From: Actinomycetes bacterium
Lineage (GTDB): Bacteria > Actinomycetota > Thermoleophilia > UBA2241
Assembly: GCA_029547745.1 (NCBI GenBank)
Contig: JAKPOQ010000025.1
Coordinates: forward strand, 1 to 35,484
Direction of reading: 5' to 3'
Length of the DNA stretch: 35,484 nucleotides
The translations under genes and the position numbers were made by a program. Under the pieces are notes generated by a model. That model searched no databases. It was given only the letters and a program-made list of their open reading frames with translations, and was not told where the DNA came from. Below, piece by piece: positions 1-7,838 of this stretch. How positions within the stretch are numbered: the stretch's first letter is position 1; each line of letters begins with the position of its first letter.

Positions 1-2
1 TC

Positions 3-1829
3 GCGGCGCGCGGCGCGCGCCGCGACCGCGCCCGCCGCGACCTCACCGAGCTCCCGACCTTCACCATCGACCCCGACACGGCACGCGACTTCGACGACGC
101 GATCTCGGTCGCCCGTGAGGGTGACGGCTACCGCGCCCACGTCCATATCGCCGACGTCTCGTACTTCGTCGATCGCGACGGCGCGATCGACCGCGAGGCG
201 CGGCAGCGCACCTCGAGCCTCTATCTGCCCTTGTGGGCCGAGCCGATGCTGCCGCCGGCCCTCTCAGCGGATCTCTGCAGTCTGCGCCCGCGCATCCCGC
301 GCAAGTGCCTGACGGTCGAGTTCGCCTTCGACGCCGCAGGTCGGCGTACGGGTGTGCGGTTCTACCGCTCGCTGGTCAGCAGCGACCATCGCCTCACGTA
401 CGGGTTTGTCGACACGATCCTCGAGGCTCAGGGGGTGAGCGCGGGTCTTGAGGTCGGCGGGGGCAGCGTCGCGACCGGCGGTACGGCAGCGGCTGTGGCG
501 GTCGGCGGCGCTGCCGGGGGCGCGAGGCCGGCGGGAGCCGCGGCAGGGGGCGCAACGCCGGCGGGCGCCGCGGCACTTGCGCATCCGCCGGTCGCCGCGC
601 CGCTGCGTCCCGCGGCAGCGTCGCCTGCGGAAGCCGGACGCCCGCCGGCCGCCGCTCCGGACACGAGCCCTGGGCCGCGGCGCCCGCCGGCCGCGGTCCC
701 CGACGCGACGACCGAAGCCGACGTCGCCCTCCTGGAACAGCTTCGCCTGGCGGCCGAGCTCGCCGGGACCCTGCGCCGCAGGCGCTTCGCCCGCGGGGCC
801 CTTCGCCTGGGCTCGTTCGAGCCCGAGTACGAGTTCGACGAGGCCGGGCGGCTGACTGGCGCCGTGGCCCGACCCGAGACCGCCGCGCACGCCCTCGTCG
901 AGGAGTTCATGCTCGCCGCCAACGAGGCGGTCGCGGAGTTCCTCCTCAAGCGCCGGGCGCCGGCGGTCTACCGCGTGCACGAGCCCCCCGACGTGCAGAG
1001 CGCGAGCGAGTTCCTCGCCCAGCTCGAGGAGCTCGGCGTCCCGGCGCCGGCGCTGCCGGAGGGTGCGCTGGACGGGGGCCAGTTGAGCCGCGTGTACGCG
1101 CGCGCCGCGGCGGCGATCGTCGCCACCAGCGCGCGCGAGGGCCGCGGCCGGCTGGCCTGGCCGACCCTGCTCCTGCGCTCGCTCAAGCAGGCCGTGTACG
1201 CGCCCCAGAACCGCGGCCACTTCGGCCTCGCGAGCCCCGGATACCTGCACTTCACCTCGCCGATCCGCCGCTACCCCGACCTCGTCGTCCATCGCGCCCT
1301 GCTCAAGGAGCTGGGCGAGGGGCCGGGTACGCCGGGCGATGAGGAGCTGGCGGCGATCGCCGAGGACTGCTCCGTCGCCGAACGCGCCTTCGCGCGCCTC
1401 GAGACGGACGGCGACGACATCGCCCTCACCTTCCTGCTCGACCGCCGTCTTCGCGAGCTGGGCTGGCAGACGGCCTTCCCTGGCGAGATCACCGGGCTGG
1501 TGCCCGGCGGCTTGTTCGTGCGCTTCGCCGAGGTGCACGAGGGCTACCTGCCGATGCGGAGCCTCGGCGGTGAGCGCTTCTCGCTCAGTGAGCACGAGAC
1601 GGCGGCCGTCGGCGACGCCAGCGGCCGCCGGTTCCGGCTCGGCGACGGGATCGCCGTCCGGGTCGAGCGCCTCGACCGCGTACGCGGCCGCGTCGACCTC
1701 GTCCCGGTGCTCGAGGAGGCGCAGCGGCCGGTCCGGGCGCCGGGCCGCGCGGCGAAGCGCCGCCGAGGCGGCGCCCGCACGCCGCGGCGCCCGGCGCCTG
1801 ACCGCCGGCACCACCACCGTCGCCCCTGA
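3..1829 (+). CDS. rnr: Ribonuclease R / RNB-family exoribonuclease, 5' end cut by window
   Basis: This is a 3'-5' exoribonuclease that degrades structured RNA and works with SmpB in tmRNA quality control. The frame is open from base 3, so the cold-shock domains lie outside the window; 608 residues remain. Visible RNB motifs are [15 protein letters not shown] (residues about 21-35, catalytic Asp cluster), HIADVSYFV (about 52-60) and [16 protein letters not shown] (about 419-434). An S1 RNA-binding domain follows at about 490-571, with a basic Arg/Ala tail. Odd: residues about 147-240 are an Ala/Gly/Pro-rich insert in the middle of the RNB domain, containing short tandem repeats. A TTG/ATG inside the gene (231 onward) is not the start, because the catalytic motifs lie upstream of it. 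smpB follows 157 bases downstream, which fits a shared role. RNase II is the alternative, but the C-terminal S1 plus basic tail favours RNase R. Confidence 0.93.
   Translation, partial: AARGARRDRARRDLTELPTFTIDPDTARDFDDAISVAREGDGYRAHVHIADVSYFVDRDGAIDREARQRTSSLYLPLWAEPMLPPALSADLCSLRPRIPRKCLTVEFAFDAAGRRTGVRFYRSLVSSDHRLTYGFVDTILEAQGVSAGLEVGGGSVATGGTAAAVAVGGAAGGARPAGAAAGGATPAGAAALAHPPVAAPLRPAAASPAEAGRPPAAAPDTSPGPRRPPAAVPDATTEADVALLEQLRLAAELAGTLRRRRFARGALRLGSFEPEYEFDEAGRLTGAVARPETAAHALVEEFMLAANEAVAEFLLKRRAPAVYRVHEPPDVQSASEFLAQLEELGVPAPALPEGALDGGQLSRVYARAAAAIVATSAREGRGRLAWPTLLLRSLKQAVYAPQNRGHFGLASPGYLHFTSPIRRYPDLVVHRALLKELGEGPGTPGDEELAAIAEDCSVAERAFARLETDGDDIALTFLLDRRLRELGWQTAFPGEITGLVPGGLFVRFAEVHEGYLPMRSLGGERFSLSEHETAAVGDASGRRFRLGDGIAVRVERLDRVRGRVDLVPVLEEAQRPVRAPGRAAKRRRGGARTPRRPAPDRRHHHRRP
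516..575 (+). repeat. Two tandem 30-base units inside the RNase R insert
   Basis: Bases 516-545 and 546-575 match at 27 of 30 positions and encode the peptides [10 protein letters not shown] and [11 protein letters not shown] second, degenerate repeat lies downstream at about 638-658 and 680-700 (period 42 bases, both encoding RPPAA-VP/AP-like segments). The repeats explain how the low-complexity insert could have grown by slippage. Confidence 0.8.
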
Positions 1830-1974
1830 ACGGCCGGCAGCGTCTGCGGGCAGTGCCCGCTCTGCGACGCGTGTTGGCGTCGCCTCCCGGTCGTCATCCC
1901 GTCCTCCTCTTCGCTCGGTGAGCGCCGGTCCTGCTTCACGTGTCCTGCCCCGCTTTCCCTCTCGAGCGATGGGG

Positions 1975-1980
1975 TACGCT
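1975..1980 (+). promoter_or_regulatory. Putative -10 box TACGCT for leaderless smpB
   Basis: TACGCT fits the actinobacterial TANNNT -10 pattern and ends 6 bases before the ATG at 1987. Transcription would therefore begin at or next to the start codon. No convincing Shine-Dalgarno sequence lies at the usual distance. No clear -35 box is visible. Confidence 0.45.
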
Positions 1981-1986
1981 ATCGGC

Positions 1987-2457
1987 ATGGCGCGCGAGAC
2001 CGGCATCAAGGTGGTCGCCAACAACCGCAAGGCGCACCACGACTACTTCATCGACGAGACCTTCGAGGCCGGCCTCGTGCTGGTCGGCACCGAGGTCAAG
2101 TCGTTGCGCGAGGGGCGCGTGAACCTGCGCGACAGCTACGCCGAGATCCGCGGCGGCGAGCTCTACCTGCTCGGCATGCACATCGGTCCCTACGCGCAGG
2201 GCAACGTCTGGAACCATGAGCCCTTGCGGCCGCGCAAGCTCCTTCTTCACGCGCAGGAGATCGACCGCATCGCCGGCAAGGTGAACGAGCGCGGCTACAC
2301 CATCGTCCCGACGAAGCTCTACTTCAAGGACGGACGCGCCAAGGTCGAGATCGGCCTCGCCCGTGGAAAGAAGCTCTACGACAAGCGCGCCGACATGGCG
2401 AAACGCGACGCTCAGCGTGACGTCGAGCGTGCCCTTCGCGGTCGCGGGGAAGAGTAG
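1987..2457 (+). CDS. smpB: SsrA-binding protein SmpB
   Basis: SmpB binds tmRNA and delivers it to stalled ribosomes for trans-translation. The 156-residue product is the usual family length and carries the conserved opening ([14 protein letters not shown]), the [21 protein letters not shown] block, the [17 protein letters not shown] region and the Lys/Arg-rich C-terminal tail ending in [23 protein letters not shown]. The start at 1987 is chosen because homologues begin close to this point; an in-frame ATG at 1969 would add six residues. A -10-like TACGCT sits six bases upstream, so the mRNA may be leaderless. It lies directly after RNase R, its functional partner. No tmRNA gene was recognised in this window. 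Confidence 0.96.
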   Translation: MARETGIKVVANNRKAHHDYFIDETFEAGLVLVGTEVKSLREGRVNLRDSYAEIRGGELYLLGMHIGPYAQGNVWNHEPLRPRKLLLHAQEIDRIAGKVNERGYTIVPTKLYFKDGRAKVEIGLARGKKLYDKRADMAKRDAQRDVERALRGRGEE

Positions 2458-2535
2458 CCATCGGGAGGAACGCCGGTTCGGCGGGCCGCGGGTCACGGCC
2501 CGCCGCCACAGTATCATCGTCACACGGAGGCGCTC

Positions 2536-2814
2536 ATGGACGTACTGTCGCAGGACCAGATCGAGGCGGCCCTCGCCGACCTCGAGGGGTGGGCCTTCGA
2601 GGACGGGGCCCTCACCCGGACCTTCCGCCTCGCCGACTTCGCCCGGGCCGTCGACTTCGTCGAGGAGCTCGCCGACGTGGCCGAGTCGCTGCAGCATCAT
2701 CCGGACATCGACATCCGCACCAACAAGGTGACGCTGCGCCTCGTGACCCACAGCGCCGGAGGTGTGACGGAGCGCGACGTCGAGCTGGCCACGGCCCTGG
2801 GCCGCCTCGCGTAG
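2536..2814 (+). CDS. Pterin-4a-carbinolamine dehydratase
   Basis: A 92-residue protein of the PCD/PhhB family, which dehydrates 4a-hydroxy-tetrahydropterin during pterin cofactor recycling; some relatives also act as partners in molybdopterin or transcription complexes. The family signature is complete: residues about 40-70 read VAESLQHHPDIDIRTNKVTL, followed by the THSAGGVTERD block, with the active-site double His. The ATG is preceded by GGAGG (2526-2530) at five bases. A -10-like TATCAT lies at 2512-2517. No aromatic amino-acid hydroxylase is in the window, so the physiological substrate is open. It stands alone between smpB and a tRNA gene. Confidence 0.92.
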   Translation: MDVLSQDQIEAALADLEGWAFEDGALTRTFRLADFARAVDFVEELADVAESLQHHPDIDIRTNKVTLRLVTHSAGGVTERDVELATALGRLA

Positions 2815-2915
2815 CGCGGCCCTGCGTCCGCCGACTGTGTCGTGCGGCACGGGCGGCTCTCCGACCGCGGGCCGGACCTCCGGTCCCGGCCGCGGCGGTC
2901 GGGGGCCGCCCGTGC

Positions 2916-2921
2916 TACAAT
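2916..2921 (+). promoter_or_regulatory. Putative -10 box TACAAT for tRNA-Arg
   Basis: TACAAT ends 14 bases before the first base of the tRNA, which would place the transcription start about 7 bases upstream of the mature 5' end. No good -35 element is seen in the GC-rich sequence before it. Confidence 0.45.
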
Positions 2922-2935
2922 CGCAGCCCCTCAGT

Positions 2936-3012
2936 GCCCTCGTAGCTCAGGGGATCAGAGCGCGCGCCTCCGGAGCGCGAGGTCGCAGGTTCGAATCCTG
3001 CCGGGGGCACCA
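2936..3012 (+). tRNA. tRNA-Arg (anticodon CCG), CCA encoded
   Basis: The 77-base sequence folds into a full cloverleaf. The acceptor stem is GCCCTCG with CGGGGGC (one G-U pair), and the D arm is GCTC/GAGC. The anticodon stem is CGCGC/GCGCG with loop CTCCGGA, giving anticodon CCG that reads CGG codons. The T arm is GCAGG/CCTGC with loop TTCGAAT, and a genomic CCA is present at 3010-3012. The CGG codon is expected to be common in this high-GC genome. Confidence 0.97.
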
Positions 3013-3106
3013 AATGCCTGCAAATCGCATGATCAGCCGACGCCGTCGTCGTCTCGACCCTGGCATGTCCCCGGAAGATCCTCACCCTGCCTGACCCCCC
3101 GGTCGA

Positions 3107-3112
3107 TAGACT
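3107..3112 (+). promoter_or_regulatory. Putative -10 box TAGACT for leaderless EamA gene
   Basis: TAGACT ends seven bases before the GTG at 3120, so the predicted transcription start coincides with the start codon. No Shine-Dalgarno sequence precedes that GTG, which supports a leaderless mRNA. Confidence 0.45.
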
Positions 3113-3119
3113 ACCGGTC

Positions 3120-4016
3120 GTGGACCAGCGCCCGCCCTCCTCCGCCTACGTCGCCGCCCTGGGCATGACTGCGGCCTTCGGCCTGTCGTTCGTCGCCGTG
3201 AAGTATGCGTTGCGCGGCTTTCAGCCCATGCTCGTGGCGTTGCTGCGCTTCAGCATCGCGGGAGCCGTGCTGTGGGTGGCGTGGCGTCTCCAGCCGCGGC
3301 GCGAACACGTGACGCGGCAGGAGCTCGCGCGCCTCGCCCTGCTGGGCTTCGTCTCGCTCACGCTCTACTTCGCCTTCGAGACGAACGGCGTGGCGCGCAC
3401 GAGTGCCTCGAACGCGTCGCTCATCGTCGCCACCATCCCGATCTTCGTCGCCGTCCTCGGGGCGGTGTTCCTCGGCGAACGTGCCGGCCGGCGCCGGTGG
3501 ACCGGGATCCTACTGTCGTTCGCCGGTGTCGCCGGCCTCGTGCTTCTGGGCGGGGAGGAGGGCGGCGGCAGCATCGTCGGCGACCTGCTGGTGCTCGGCG
3601 CCGCCGTGACCGGGGCCGTGTACAACCTCATGGCACGGGACCTGCTGCAGACGCGCTCCGCGCTCTACGTGACCGCGTTCCAGAACCTGTTCGGGGCGCT
3701 ATTCATGCTGCCGATCGCCGTGGTCGAGGCGCTGCTGGTCGGCGTGCGCACGCCGACCAGCAGCGCCTGCCTCGGCGTCGCCTACCTCAGCGTCTTCAGC
3801 TCGGTGCTCGCCTACCTGCTGCTCAACTACGCCTTCCGCTTCCTCGAGGCGAGCCTCGTCGCGGTGTTCGTCAACCTCATCCCCGTGGTGGGCGTGGCGG
3901 CGGCGTACGCCCTGCTCGGCGAGCGCTTCACAATCGGGCAGGCGGTCGCCGCGGCCGTCGTCGTCGCCGGGGTCTGGGTCGCGAGCGGGGAGCGGGGAGG
4001 CCGGCGGCCGGCGTAG
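3120..4016 (+). CDS. EamA/DMT-superfamily exporter
   Basis: A 298-residue inner-membrane protein of the drug/metabolite transporter superfamily. It has two EamA repeats (about 10-140 and 150-290) and roughly ten hydrophobic segments. Family features include the GLSFVAVKYALRGFQP opening, the LRFSIAGAVLW helix, the ERAG/GERFT positions at the end of each half (the second reads LLGERFTIGQA), and the ASLVAVFVNLIPV helix near the C-terminus. Substrate cannot be told from sequence; relatives export amino acids, nucleosides or small metabolites. Start: GTG at 3120 with no SD but a TAGACT box seven bases upstream. It is not in an obvious operon: murI begins about 70 bases later with its own -10 box. 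Confidence 0.88.
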   Translation: MDQRPPSSAYVAALGMTAAFGLSFVAVKYALRGFQPMLVALLRFSIAGAVLWVAWRLQPRREHVTRQELARLALLGFVSLTLYFAFETNGVARTSASNASLIVATIPIFVAVLGAVFLGERAGRRRWTGILLSFAGVAGLVLLGGEEGGGSIVGDLLVLGAAVTGAVYNLMARDLLQTRSALYVTAFQNLFGALFMLPIAVVEALLVGVRTPTSSACLGVAYLSVFSSVLAYLLLNYAFRFLEASLVAVFVNLIPVVGVAAAYALLGERFTIGQAVAAAVVVAGVWVASGERGGRRPA

Positions 4017-4055
4017 GGCGGAGGCCAGCGGGCGTAGCCGGCCCGGCCGGGCCGC

Positions 4056-4061
4056 TATACT
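4056..4061 (+). promoter_or_regulatory. -10 box TATACT upstream of murI
   Basis: TATACT is a near-consensus -10 hexamer about 28 bases before the murI start, giving a transcription start near 4068. It would serve the overlapping murI-queT-rph-rdgB-CDF run. The -35 region is GC-rich with no recognisable TTGACA. Confidence 0.5.
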
Positions 4062-4089
4062 TGCGGGACGCCGCACCGGCGTCGTGACC

Positions 4090-4941
4090 ATGGCCCAGGA
4101 GCGCCCCGACATCCGCGACCCAATCGACCTGCCGATCGGCATGTTCGACTCGGGCATCGGCGGGCTCACCGTGCTGCACGAGTGCCTCGTCGCCATGCCC
4201 TCCGAGGACTTCGTCTACTTCGGCGACACGGCGCGCTTCCCATACGGGCCGCGCAGCCGGGCCGAGCTCGAGCTCTTCGCCGACCAGATCGCCGGCTTTC
4301 TCGAGAGGACCGGGGTGAAGCTCATCGTCGTCGCCTGCTACTCGGCGACCGCAGCCGCCCTGTCGCACCTGCAGGAACGTCTCGCGACGCCGATCGTCGG
4401 CGTCGTCATGCCCGGGGCGCGCGCCGCCGTGCAGACTTCGCGCTACCGCCGTATCGGCGTCATGGCCACCGAGGCGACGGTCGCCAGCGGGAGCTACGTG
4501 CGCGCCATTCACGGTCTCGACGCGGGCGCCGACATCTACCAGCAGGCGTGTCCCGGCCTCGCGGAGTTCATCCAGGAGGGGGACGTCGGCAGCCGGGAGG
4601 TCGCCGACGCCGTGCGCTCGTTCGTCGCGCCGCTCAGGCAGAAGCGCCCCGACGTCGTGATCATGGGTTGCACGCACTACCCGCTCGTCGCCGCTCTGCT
4701 GCAGCGCCAGTTGGGCCGGAACGTCACCCTGGTGAACCCGGCGGCGGAGGTGGCGCGCGAGGTCGAGACGGTCCTCGAACGCCAGGGCCTCGCCCGTCGT
4801 GACGACCGCGAGGGCGACTATCGCTTCTACTGCACCGGCGACGTCGAGGCCTTCCGCGCCGTCGGGGCGCGCTTCCTGCAGATGCCGCTCGACGAGGTCG
4901 TCGGCGTGAGCCTCGACGAGCTGGCCGCTGCATCGCCGTGA
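4090..4941 (+). CDS. murI: Glutamate racemase
   Basis: Interconverts L- and D-glutamate to supply D-Glu for peptidoglycan. The 283-residue protein has the family motifs in order: FDSGIGGLTVL with catalytic-base Asp20/Ser21, YFGDTARFPYG, the first catalytic Cys83 in VACYSATA, and the second catalytic pair Cys194-His196 in MGCTHYPLV. Odd: the residue after the first Cys is Tyr84, where the family normally has Asn (ACNTA or ACNSA), so the substrate-binding loop is altered although both cysteines remain. The start is ATG 4090; an in-frame GTG at 4084 would add two residues. Its TGA overlaps the queT GTG by four bases, so it is translationally coupled to the next gene. Confidence 0.93.
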   Translation: MAQERPDIRDPIDLPIGMFDSGIGGLTVLHECLVAMPSEDFVYFGDTARFPYGPRSRAELELFADQIAGFLERTGVKLIVVACYSATAAALSHLQERLATPIVGVVMPGARAAVQTSRYRRIGVMATEATVASGSYVRAIHGLDAGADIYQQACPGLAEFIQEGDVGSREVADAVRSFVAPLRQKRPDVVIMGCTHYPLVAALLQRQLGRNVTLVNPAAEVAREVETVLERQGLARRDDREGDYRFYCTGDVEAFRAVGARFLQMPLDEVVGVSLDELAAASP

Positions 4942-5462
4942 GCGCCCGCTCCCTGGCCCGCGCCGCTGTCTACGCCGCCGCCTATACTGCCCTCACGCTC
5001 GCTCCGGGGTTGAACGCCGTCGCCTACGGGCCGGTCCAGTTCCGGGTGAGCGAAGCGCTCACCGTGTTCGCCTGCTTCGACCCGGCGGCGATCGTCGGCC
5101 TCTCGGTGGGTACGGCCATAGCCAACGTCGCCAGCCCGATCGCCGTGCTCGACGTCCCCTTCGGGGCTGCCCTGACGGGCGTCGCGACCTTCGTGATGTG
5201 GCGCCTCGGGCCGCACTGGCCGGCGCTGCTCGCGCCAATCGTCGTCAACGGCATCGGGGTCGGCTTCGAGCTCTGGCTCCTCACCAGCGTGTCCTTCTGG
5301 TATGCGGTCGCGTTCGTGGGTCTCGGCGAGGCCGTGGTACTGTTCACGGGCGGCGCCGCGTTGCTCGCGGCGCTGCGCCGTCACAGCGGCCGTCACGGCC
5401 TGCCGGGTGGCGGCCCGCCGACGGCGTTCCGCGGCGGGGACGACGCGAGGAGGAGCGAGTGA
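4938..5462 (+). CDS. queT: QueT-family transporter (queuosine-precursor ECF S component)
   Basis: A 174-residue membrane protein of the QueT family, thought to be the substrate-binding S component of an energy-coupling-factor transporter for a queuosine precursor. The diagnostic YGPVQFRVSEALT stretch (about residues 34-46) is followed by FDPAAIVGLSVGTAIANV and several hydrophobic helices. The C-terminal 30 residues are polar and low in complexity. It starts at a GTG overlapping the murI stop (GTGA) and ends overlapping the rph start, so it sits inside a coupled operon. ECF energising subunits and queuosine enzymes are not in the window, and no preQ1 riboswitch was recognised upstream. Confidence 0.85.
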   Translation: MSARSLARAAVYAAAYTALTLAPGLNAVAYGPVQFRVSEALTVFACFDPAAIVGLSVGTAIANVASPIAVLDVPFGAALTGVATFVMWRLGPHWPALLAPIVVNGIGVGFELWLLTSVSFWYAVAFVGLGEAVVLFTGGAALLAALRRHSGRHGLPGGGPPTAFRGGDDARRSE

Positions 5463-6178
5463 GGACCGGACGCAAAGCCGACGAGCTCAGGCCGCTGAGC
5501 ATCACGCCAGGCGTGGCGAAGTTCGCCGCCGGCTCAGCGCGCATCGAGCTCGGTGACACGCACGTGCTCTGCACCGCGTCGCTCGTGAACGGCGTCCCCG
5601 CCTGGCTCCGGGGCTCCGGACGCGGCTGGCTGACGGCCGAGTACAGCATGCTCCCTGGGGCGACGCCGACGCGCACGCCGCGCGAGGCCGTCCGCGGCCG
5701 CCAGTCGGGGCGCACGATGGAGATCCAGCGCCTCATCGGGCGCAGCCTGCGCGCCGTCGTCGACTTCGGCATCATCGGCGAACGCACCATCGCCGTCGAC
5801 TGCGACGTCCTGCAGGCCGACGGCGGGACGCGCACGGCGAGCATCAGCGGCGCCTACGTAGCTGTGCATGAGGCTCTGCGCACGCTGCAGCAGATGAACG
5901 GTCTCGCCCAACTGCCGCTCTTCGACTCGGTCGCGGCCGTGTCGGTGGGCTACGTGGACGGGCGCCTGCTCCTCGACCTCGACTACGAGGAGGACGCGGC
6001 GGCCGAGGTCGACACCAACGTGGTCGTCACCGGCGACGGTCGTCTCGTCGAGGTCCAGGCGACGGCCGAGGGCGAGCCGTTCCCGCGTGAGATGCTGGAC
6101 GAGATGCTCGGGCTGGCCGCCGCGGGGGCGGCCGCGATCGCGGCCGCCCAGGCGGCGGCCGTCGCCGAGCTCGACTGA
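5459..6178 (+). CDS. rph: Ribonuclease PH
   Basis: A phosphorolytic 3'-5' exoribonuclease that trims tRNA 3' ends. The 239-residue product has the family opening (RTGRKADELRPLSITPGVAKFA), GSARIELGDTHVLCTASL, the GWLTAEYSMLPGATPTR block with TPREAVRGRQSGRTMEIQRLIGRSLRAVVD split over it, TIAVDCDVLQADGGTRTASISG (phosphate/active-site region) and the VVTGDGRLVEVQATAEGEPF motif. The GTG at 5459 gives the conserved N-terminus and overlaps the queT TGA by four bases; the frame is open further upstream, but that part runs inside queT. rdgB follows after nine bases; the rph-rdgB pairing is common in bacteria. Confidence 0.96.
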   Translation: MRTGRKADELRPLSITPGVAKFAAGSARIELGDTHVLCTASLVNGVPAWLRGSGRGWLTAEYSMLPGATPTRTPREAVRGRQSGRTMEIQRLIGRSLRAVVDFGIIGERTIAVDCDVLQADGGTRTASISGAYVAVHEALRTLQQMNGLAQLPLFDSVAAVSVGYVDGRLLLDLDYEEDAAAEVDTNVVVTGDGRLVEVQATAEGEPFPREMLDEMLGLAAAGAAAIAAAQAAAVAELD

Positions 6179-6187
6179 GGCGATCGC

Positions 6188-6874
6188 ATGCGCTTCGTGC
6201 TCGCCAGCGGCAACCGGCACAAACTGGCCGAGTTCCGCGCCGTCCTCGCGCCGCACACCGTGATCGCCATGCCGCCGGGGGTCGAGCTGCCGCCAGAGGG
6301 CACGGAGTCGTTCGCGGCCAACGCGCGCGCCAAGGCGCGCGCGTTGGCCGCGGCCGTCGCCGCCGACCCGGCGCTCTCGGCCGCCGTCGGTACGCCGCTC
6401 GACGACGTGCTTTTCCTCGCCGACGACTCCGGTCTCGAGGTGGAGGCGCTGGGATGGGCGCCGGGCGTCACGAGCGCCCGCTACGCGGGCGTCGACGGAC
6501 CCGGCGCCGACAAGGCCAACTACGAACGCCTCTTGGGCGAGCTCGCCGGCTTCGCCGGTCCGCTCGCCCGCCGTGCCCGCTTCGTGTGCACGGTTGTCGC
6601 CGTGACCCCACGGATGGAAGAATACGAGGCCACGGGATACTGGTGGGGCGCCATCGCCGAGGCGCCGCGCGGTGAAGGCGGGTTCGGGTACGACCCCGTC
6701 TTCGTCCCGGACGGGTCAGACCTCACTGTGGCCGAGTGGCCTCAGGAGCAGAAGGACCAGGCCAGTCACCGCGCGCTGGCCGGGACGGCCCTCCTCGAAC
6801 GTTTGCGACGGGAGGGGCTGCTCGATGGACGAGAGGAGCACACGCCACAGCGTGCTGGCCACGGCGAGGCCTGA
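6188..6874 (+). CDS. rdgB: RdgB/HAM1-family XTP/dITP pyrophosphatase
   Basis: Hydrolyses non-canonical purine nucleotides (XTP, dITP, ITP) to the monophosphates and so keeps them out of nucleic acids. Of 228 residues, the visible motifs are the N-terminal LASGNRHKLAEFRAVL substrate loop, TESFAANARAKARA, LADDSGLEVEALGWAPGVTSARYAG (catalytic and metal-binding acidic residues), and GEGGFGYDPVFVPDG followed near the C-terminus by SHRALA. An extra stretch at about 56-73, AVAADPALSAAVGTPLDD, lengthens the usual loop. The ATG at 6188 lies nine bases after rph. The 3' end overlaps the next gene by 50 bases. Confidence 0.95.
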   Translation: MRFVLASGNRHKLAEFRAVLAPHTVIAMPPGVELPPEGTESFAANARAKARALAAAVAADPALSAAVGTPLDDVLFLADDSGLEVEALGWAPGVTSARYAGVDGPGADKANYERLLGELAGFAGPLARRARFVCTVVAVTPRMEEYEATGYWWGAIAEAPRGEGGFGYDPVFVPDGSDLTVAEWPQEQKDQASHRALAGTALLERLRREGLLDGREEHTPQRAGHGEA

Positions 6875-7787
6875 CCACGACCCGCACGCCGACGTCCTCG
6901 ACCACCGCCTCAAGTCGCGCGCTGCGACCGTCTCCATCGTCTCGAACTCCGTCCTCATCGCCTTCAAGCTCGTGGTCGGGTTCATGTCGGGCTCGATCGC
7001 GATCGTCTCCGAGGCGCTCCACTCCGGCTCCGACCTCATCGCCGCGCTGATCGCATTCGCCGCGGTGCGACGGGCGGCGCAGCCGCCGGACGCCCGTCAT
7101 CAGTACGGCCACGAGAAGGTCGAGAACGTGTCCGGCGCCATCGAGGCCCTGCTCATCATCGGCGCCGCGGCGGTGATCATCGTCGAAGCGGTCCACAAGC
7201 TCATCGACGGCGTGACCATCGACCACGTCTGGCTGGGCGTCCTCGTCATGGGGGTGTCCGGCGTCCTCAACCTCACGGTGTCGCGGGCAGTCCTCTACCC
7301 GGCGGCGAGACGGACGCGCTCGGCCGCCCTCGAGGCCGATGCCGCCCACCTCCTGACGGACGTCTACACCTCGTTCGGCGTCGCCGGCGGTCTGGTCGCC
7401 GTCCGACTGACCGGCATCGAGTCGATCGACCCCATCGCCGCCATCGCCGTGGCCACCCTGATCGTGCGCACGGGGTACAGGCTGGTCGTCGGCTCGACGC
7501 GGGTGTTGCTCGACGAGACGCTGGACGCCGAGGACCTGGAGGCGATCCGCGCCGTCGTCAACGACCACCGGGGCACGATGATCGCCGGCTATCACAAGCT
7601 GCGCGCCCGCCAGGCCGGCAGCCGCCGGCACATCGACCTCCACGTGACGGTCGACGAGGCGCTCAGCGTGGGGGAGGCGCACGACGTGGCCGAGCACATC
7701 GCCGCCGACATCCGCGACCGCATCCCCAACTCCGACGTGCTGGTGCACATCGAGCCCCGTTCGCACGAGCGGGTCGACGGTTCCTGA
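6825..7787 (+). CDS. Cation diffusion facilitator (CDF) family metal transporter
   Basis: A 320-residue divalent-metal efflux protein exchanging Zn2+, Mn2+, Fe2+ or similar for protons at the cytoplasmic membrane. It has six predicted helices, with the metal-site motifs SEALHSGSD in TM2 and EADAAHLLTD in TM5, each with the HxxxD spacing. The HQYGHEKVE stretch follows TM3, and there is a soluble C-terminal dimerisation domain with HIDLHVTVDEALSVGEAHDVAEHI. The ATG at 6825 has GGAGGGG (6811-6817) seven bases upstream and overlaps the end of rdgB; the frame is open further upstream but reads rdgB out of frame there. In this position it is the last gene of the murI-led run, converging on the NRAMP gene. 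Confidence 0.92.
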   Translation: MDERSTRHSVLATARPDHDPHADVLDHRLKSRAATVSIVSNSVLIAFKLVVGFMSGSIAIVSEALHSGSDLIAALIAFAAVRRAAQPPDARHQYGHEKVENVSGAIEALLIIGAAAVIIVEAVHKLIDGVTIDHVWLGVLVMGVSGVLNLTVSRAVLYPAARRTRSAALEADAAHLLTDVYTSFGVAGGLVAVRLTGIESIDPIAAIAVATLIVRTGYRLVVGSTRVLLDETLDAEDLEAIRAVVNDHRGTMIAGYHKLRARQAGSRRHIDLHVTVDEALSVGEAHDVAEHIAADIRDRIPNSDVLVHIEPRSHERVDGS

Positions 7788-7838
7788 CGGCGCCGTCTGC
7801 CGCGCGTCGCCGGCGACCTCGGCGCGCCTCCGGGGGCC

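Noticed and set aside
264-2030. 588-codon open frame on the minus strand opposite RNase R
   Set aside because: It is antisense to a gene with clear RNB and S1 motifs and its translation is Arg/Ala/Gly-rich without family motifs; long antisense frames are expected at this GC content.
1830-3119. tmRNA (ssrA) gene near smpB
   Set aside because: No tmRNA-like acceptor ends or tag reading frame were recognised; the only RNA gene here is tRNA-Arg.
4062-4937. preQ1 riboswitch controlling queT
   Set aside because: queT starts inside the end of murI, leaving no leader; no preQ1 motif was seen before murI.
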